Shown here: positions 12,315-13,853 of the stretch, in pieces
Layout: each line of letters begins with the position of its first letter
How positions within the stretch are numbered: position 1 is the stretch's first letter
Origin: Bacillota bacterium
Lineage (GTDB): Bacteria; Bacillota; Clostridia; Lachnospirales; Lachnospiraceae
Direction of reading: 5' to 3'
Length of the DNA stretch: 13,853 nt
Assembly: GCA_023398855.1 (NCBI GenBank)
Contig: JAEWRS010000414.1
Location: 1 to 13,853, forward strand
Notes under the pieces: model-generated
Told to the model about the DNA's origin: nothing
Seen by the model: only the letters and a program-made list of their open reading frames with translations
Database searches by the model: none
Made by a program: the position numbers and the translations under genes

Positions 12315-13415
12315 ATGAAAAAATATGATTATGTGCTGGTAGGCGGCGGTCTCTATTCTGGTGTTTTTGCATATATGGCAAGACAAAAGGGAAAAAGGTG
12401 CCTTGTGGTAGAGAAGAGAAGTCATATGGGCGGTAATATTTACTGCGAAGAAACAGAAGGAATCCACGTACACCGTTACGGAGCCCATATTTTCCACACC
12501 AGCAACAAGAAGGTCTGGCAGTTTGCCAATGGATTGGCTGAGTTCAATCGTTATACCAACAGCCCGGTGGCAAATTACAAAGGTGAAATGTACAACATGC
12601 CCTTTAATATGAATACGTTCAGCAGGATGTGGGGAATATCCACCCCTGCGCAGGCAAAAGCAAAGATTGAAGAGCAGAAAGCCTCCATAACCGGTGAACC
12701 AAAGAATCTGGAGGAGCAGGCAATCAGCCTTGTGGGCAGAGATATTTATGAGAAGCTGGTAAAAGGCTATACAGAAAAACAGTGGGGCAGAGACTGCAAA
12801 GACCTTCCGGCCTTTATCATCAGGCGCCTGCCTGTCCGGTTTACCTATGACAACAATTATTTCAATGATTTATATCAGGGAATTCCAATCGGCGGATACA
12901 ATGTGATCATTGAAAGGCTGTTTGAGGGTTGTGATGTAGAGCTGGGTGTGGACTATCTGGAACATAAAGAATATTATAATGAATTAGGAAAAATGATAGT
13001 TTACACAGGAACCATTGATGCATATTATGACTACCGGTTTGGGAAACTGGAATACCGGAGCCTGCGGTTTGAGACTGAGGTAGCTGATACGGAAAATTAC
13101 CAGGGAGTGGCTGTGGTTAATTATACAGACAGGGAAACACCCTATACCAGGATCATTGAGCACAAGCATTTTGAATTCGGGTCCCAGCCGAAAACTGTGA
13201 TCACCAGAGAGTACCCGGAGGCCTGGAAGGAAGGCATGGAGCCGTATTATCCTGTTAATGATGAAAAAAACCAGGAATTGTATCAGCAATACGCTGCCCT
13301 GGCCGGCCATGAGACCAATGTAATCTTTGGCGGACGTTTGGGAGAATATAAATATTACGATATGGACAAGGTCATTGAATCTGCCATGGAAAAGGCAACC
13401 AGCGAATTAATGTGA
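12315..13415 (+). CDS. glf: UDP-galactopyranose mutase
   Basis: 366 residues, the normal bacterial length. It converts UDP-galactopyranose to UDP-galactofuranose, the donor for galactofuranose in surface glycans, using reduced FAD. Seen: N-terminal FAD-binding DYVLVGGGLYSGVFA, VVEKRSHMGGNIY (31-43), RYGAHIFHT (54-62) and GYTEKQWGRD (151-160) around the flavin; RLPVRFTYDNNYF with active-site Arg175; YTGTIDAYYDYRFG (230-243); and FGGRLGEYKYYDMD (338-351), whose Arg341 matches the second conserved substrate arginine. It has its own promoter and terminator, and no glycosyltransferase or other surface-polysaccharide gene is present in the window, so it appears monocistronic. AGGAG is nine bases before the ATG. 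Confidence 0.97.
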   Translation: MKKYDYVLVGGGLYSGVFAYMARQKGKRCLVVEKRSHMGGNIYCEETEGIHVHRYGAHIFHTSNKKVWQFANGLAEFNRYTNSPVANYKGEMYNMPFNMNTFSRMWGISTPAQAKAKIEEQKASITGEPKNLEEQAISLVGRDIYEKLVKGYTEKQWGRDCKDLPAFIIRRLPVRFTYDNNYFNDLYQGIPIGGYNVIIERLFEGCDVELGVDYLEHKEYYNELGKMIVYTGTIDAYYDYRFGKLEYRSLRFETEVADTENYQGVAVVNYTDRETPYTRIIEHKHFEFGSQPKTVITREYPEAWKEGMEPYYPVNDEKNQELYQQYAALAGHETNVIFGGRLGEYKYYDMDKVIESAMEKATSELM

Positions 13416-13426
13416 AATTTAGGAAG

Positions 13427-13462
13427 AAAAGACTGCTGAACAGAAATCAGCAGTCTTTTTTT
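13427..13462 (+). terminator. Intrinsic terminator of glf
   Basis: GACTGCTGA (13431-13439) pairs with TCAGCAGTC (13447-13455) over a seven-base loop; AAAA before and TTTTTTT after (13456-13462) extend the stem and supply the T run. It begins 11 bases past the glf stop. Confidence 0.93.
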
Positions 13463-13547
13463 CCTAATGAGGGGAAAACAATGGGTAAGCATAAGGATAA
13501 TATAAAAGTTATAATTTTCTTATCAATACATAGAAAGGGTAACTATT

Positions 13548-13853
13548 ATGCAGGAACTGGAATTAAGATGCTTTCAAATCATTTCAGCAGCGGGGGTTGC
13601 AAAGTCTGATTTTGTGGAGGCAATCAGCCAGATAAAAAACGGTGATGTATCCCGGGCAATGGAGCTGGTGAAGGAAGGAGAAAAAAGCTATGTACAGGGT
13701 CATGATGCGCATACCGGTCTGCTGGCACTGAAAGAGGGGGCAGAATCCATAAGTTCTTTGGTTCTTGTGATGCATGCTGAGGATCAGCTGATGGCGGCGG
13801 AACTGTATAAAACCATGTTTATGGAATTCAAAAGTGTCTATGGAAGATTAAGA
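13548..13853 (+). CDS. PTS lactose/cellobiose-type IIA protein, partial at the window edge
   Basis: 102 codons to the window end with no stop; family members are about 100-110 residues, so only the last few are probably missing. IIA carries phosphate from HPr to IIB for uptake of lactose, cellobiose or related disaccharides. Seen: helical SAAGVAKSDFVEAI segment; YVQGHDAHTGLL (48-59) with the conserved His52 and His55; and VMHAEDQLMAAE (74-85), where His76 is the phosphorylated residue and Asp79 the metal-binding residue of the trimer core. The start has AAAGGG about nine bases upstream. A TATAAT at 13510-13515 could be its -10, but no good -35 precedes it. The rest of the PTS operon presumably lies beyond the window. 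Confidence 0.9.
   Translation, partial: MQELELRCFQIISAAGVAKSDFVEAISQIKNGDVSRAMELVKEGEKSYVQGHDAHTGLLALKEGAESISSLVLVMHAEDQLMAAELYKTMFMEFKSVYGRLR

Noticed and set aside
13412..13609. Plus-strand frame spanning the glf terminator and the start of the IIA gene
   Set aside because: It reads through a strong terminator hairpin and overlaps IIA in another frame; the internal ATG at 13481 has a GGGGA upstream but no recognisable product.

Overview
The window looks like the chromosome of a low-to-moderate GC Gram-positive anaerobe of the Clostridia, most likely a Lachnospiraceae-type organism (Lacrimispora, Enterocloster or a relative). The reasons are the strong AGGAGG-type ribosome binding sites, lipoprotein-type ABC sugar-binding protein, RbsA/RbsC-type sugar transporter, agr-type peptide signalling locus with a clostridial 'YQPKMPES' AgrD tail, and a Lac/cellobiose-type PTS IIA protein. 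The genus is an inference from protein style; no rRNA or other marker is present.

Layout. (1) 42-1709 (+): leuA, 2-isopropylmalate synthase, closed by a strong intrinsic terminator. (2) 1772-2779 (-): a LacI-family repressor, divergent from (3) 3061-8867 (+): a five-gene sugar operon made of a Gfo/Idh/MocA oxidoreductase, a TIM-barrel sugar isomerase/epimerase, a secreted substrate-binding lipoprotein, a double-domain ABC ATPase and a membrane permease. The 281-base divergent region holds good sigma-A-type promoters for both directions and several repeated or inverted motifs that are operator candidates. A stem-loop separates the binding-protein gene from the ATPase gene, and a long terminator ends the operon. 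(4) 8937-9120: no gene seen. (5) 9162-12121 (-): an agr-type quorum-sensing locus in the order response regulator, histidine kinase, AgrD, AgrB. The AgrD gene (9754-9900, 48 codons) is short and easily missed by automatic calling; it has its own strong promoter with two direct repeats just upstream of the -35. (6) 12315-13415 (+): glf, UDP-galactopyranose mutase, with its own promoter and terminator. (7) 13548-13853 (+): a Lac/cellobiose-type PTS IIA gene running off the window edge.

How the genes work together. The sugar operon would import a monosaccharide or related polyol through the ABC system and oxidise and isomerise it in the cytoplasm; the LacI-type protein is probably its local repressor and represses itself. 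In the agr locus, AgrB would cut and cyclise AgrD into a thiolactone peptide, the kinase would sense it outside the cell, and the LytTR regulator would bind the repeats in front of agrD, closing a positive loop. The predicted signal ring, Cys-Ile-Cys-Ile-Gly, has a second cysteine and a C-terminal glycine, which is unusual. The agr locus is the most interesting part of the window; the other regions are of familiar families.
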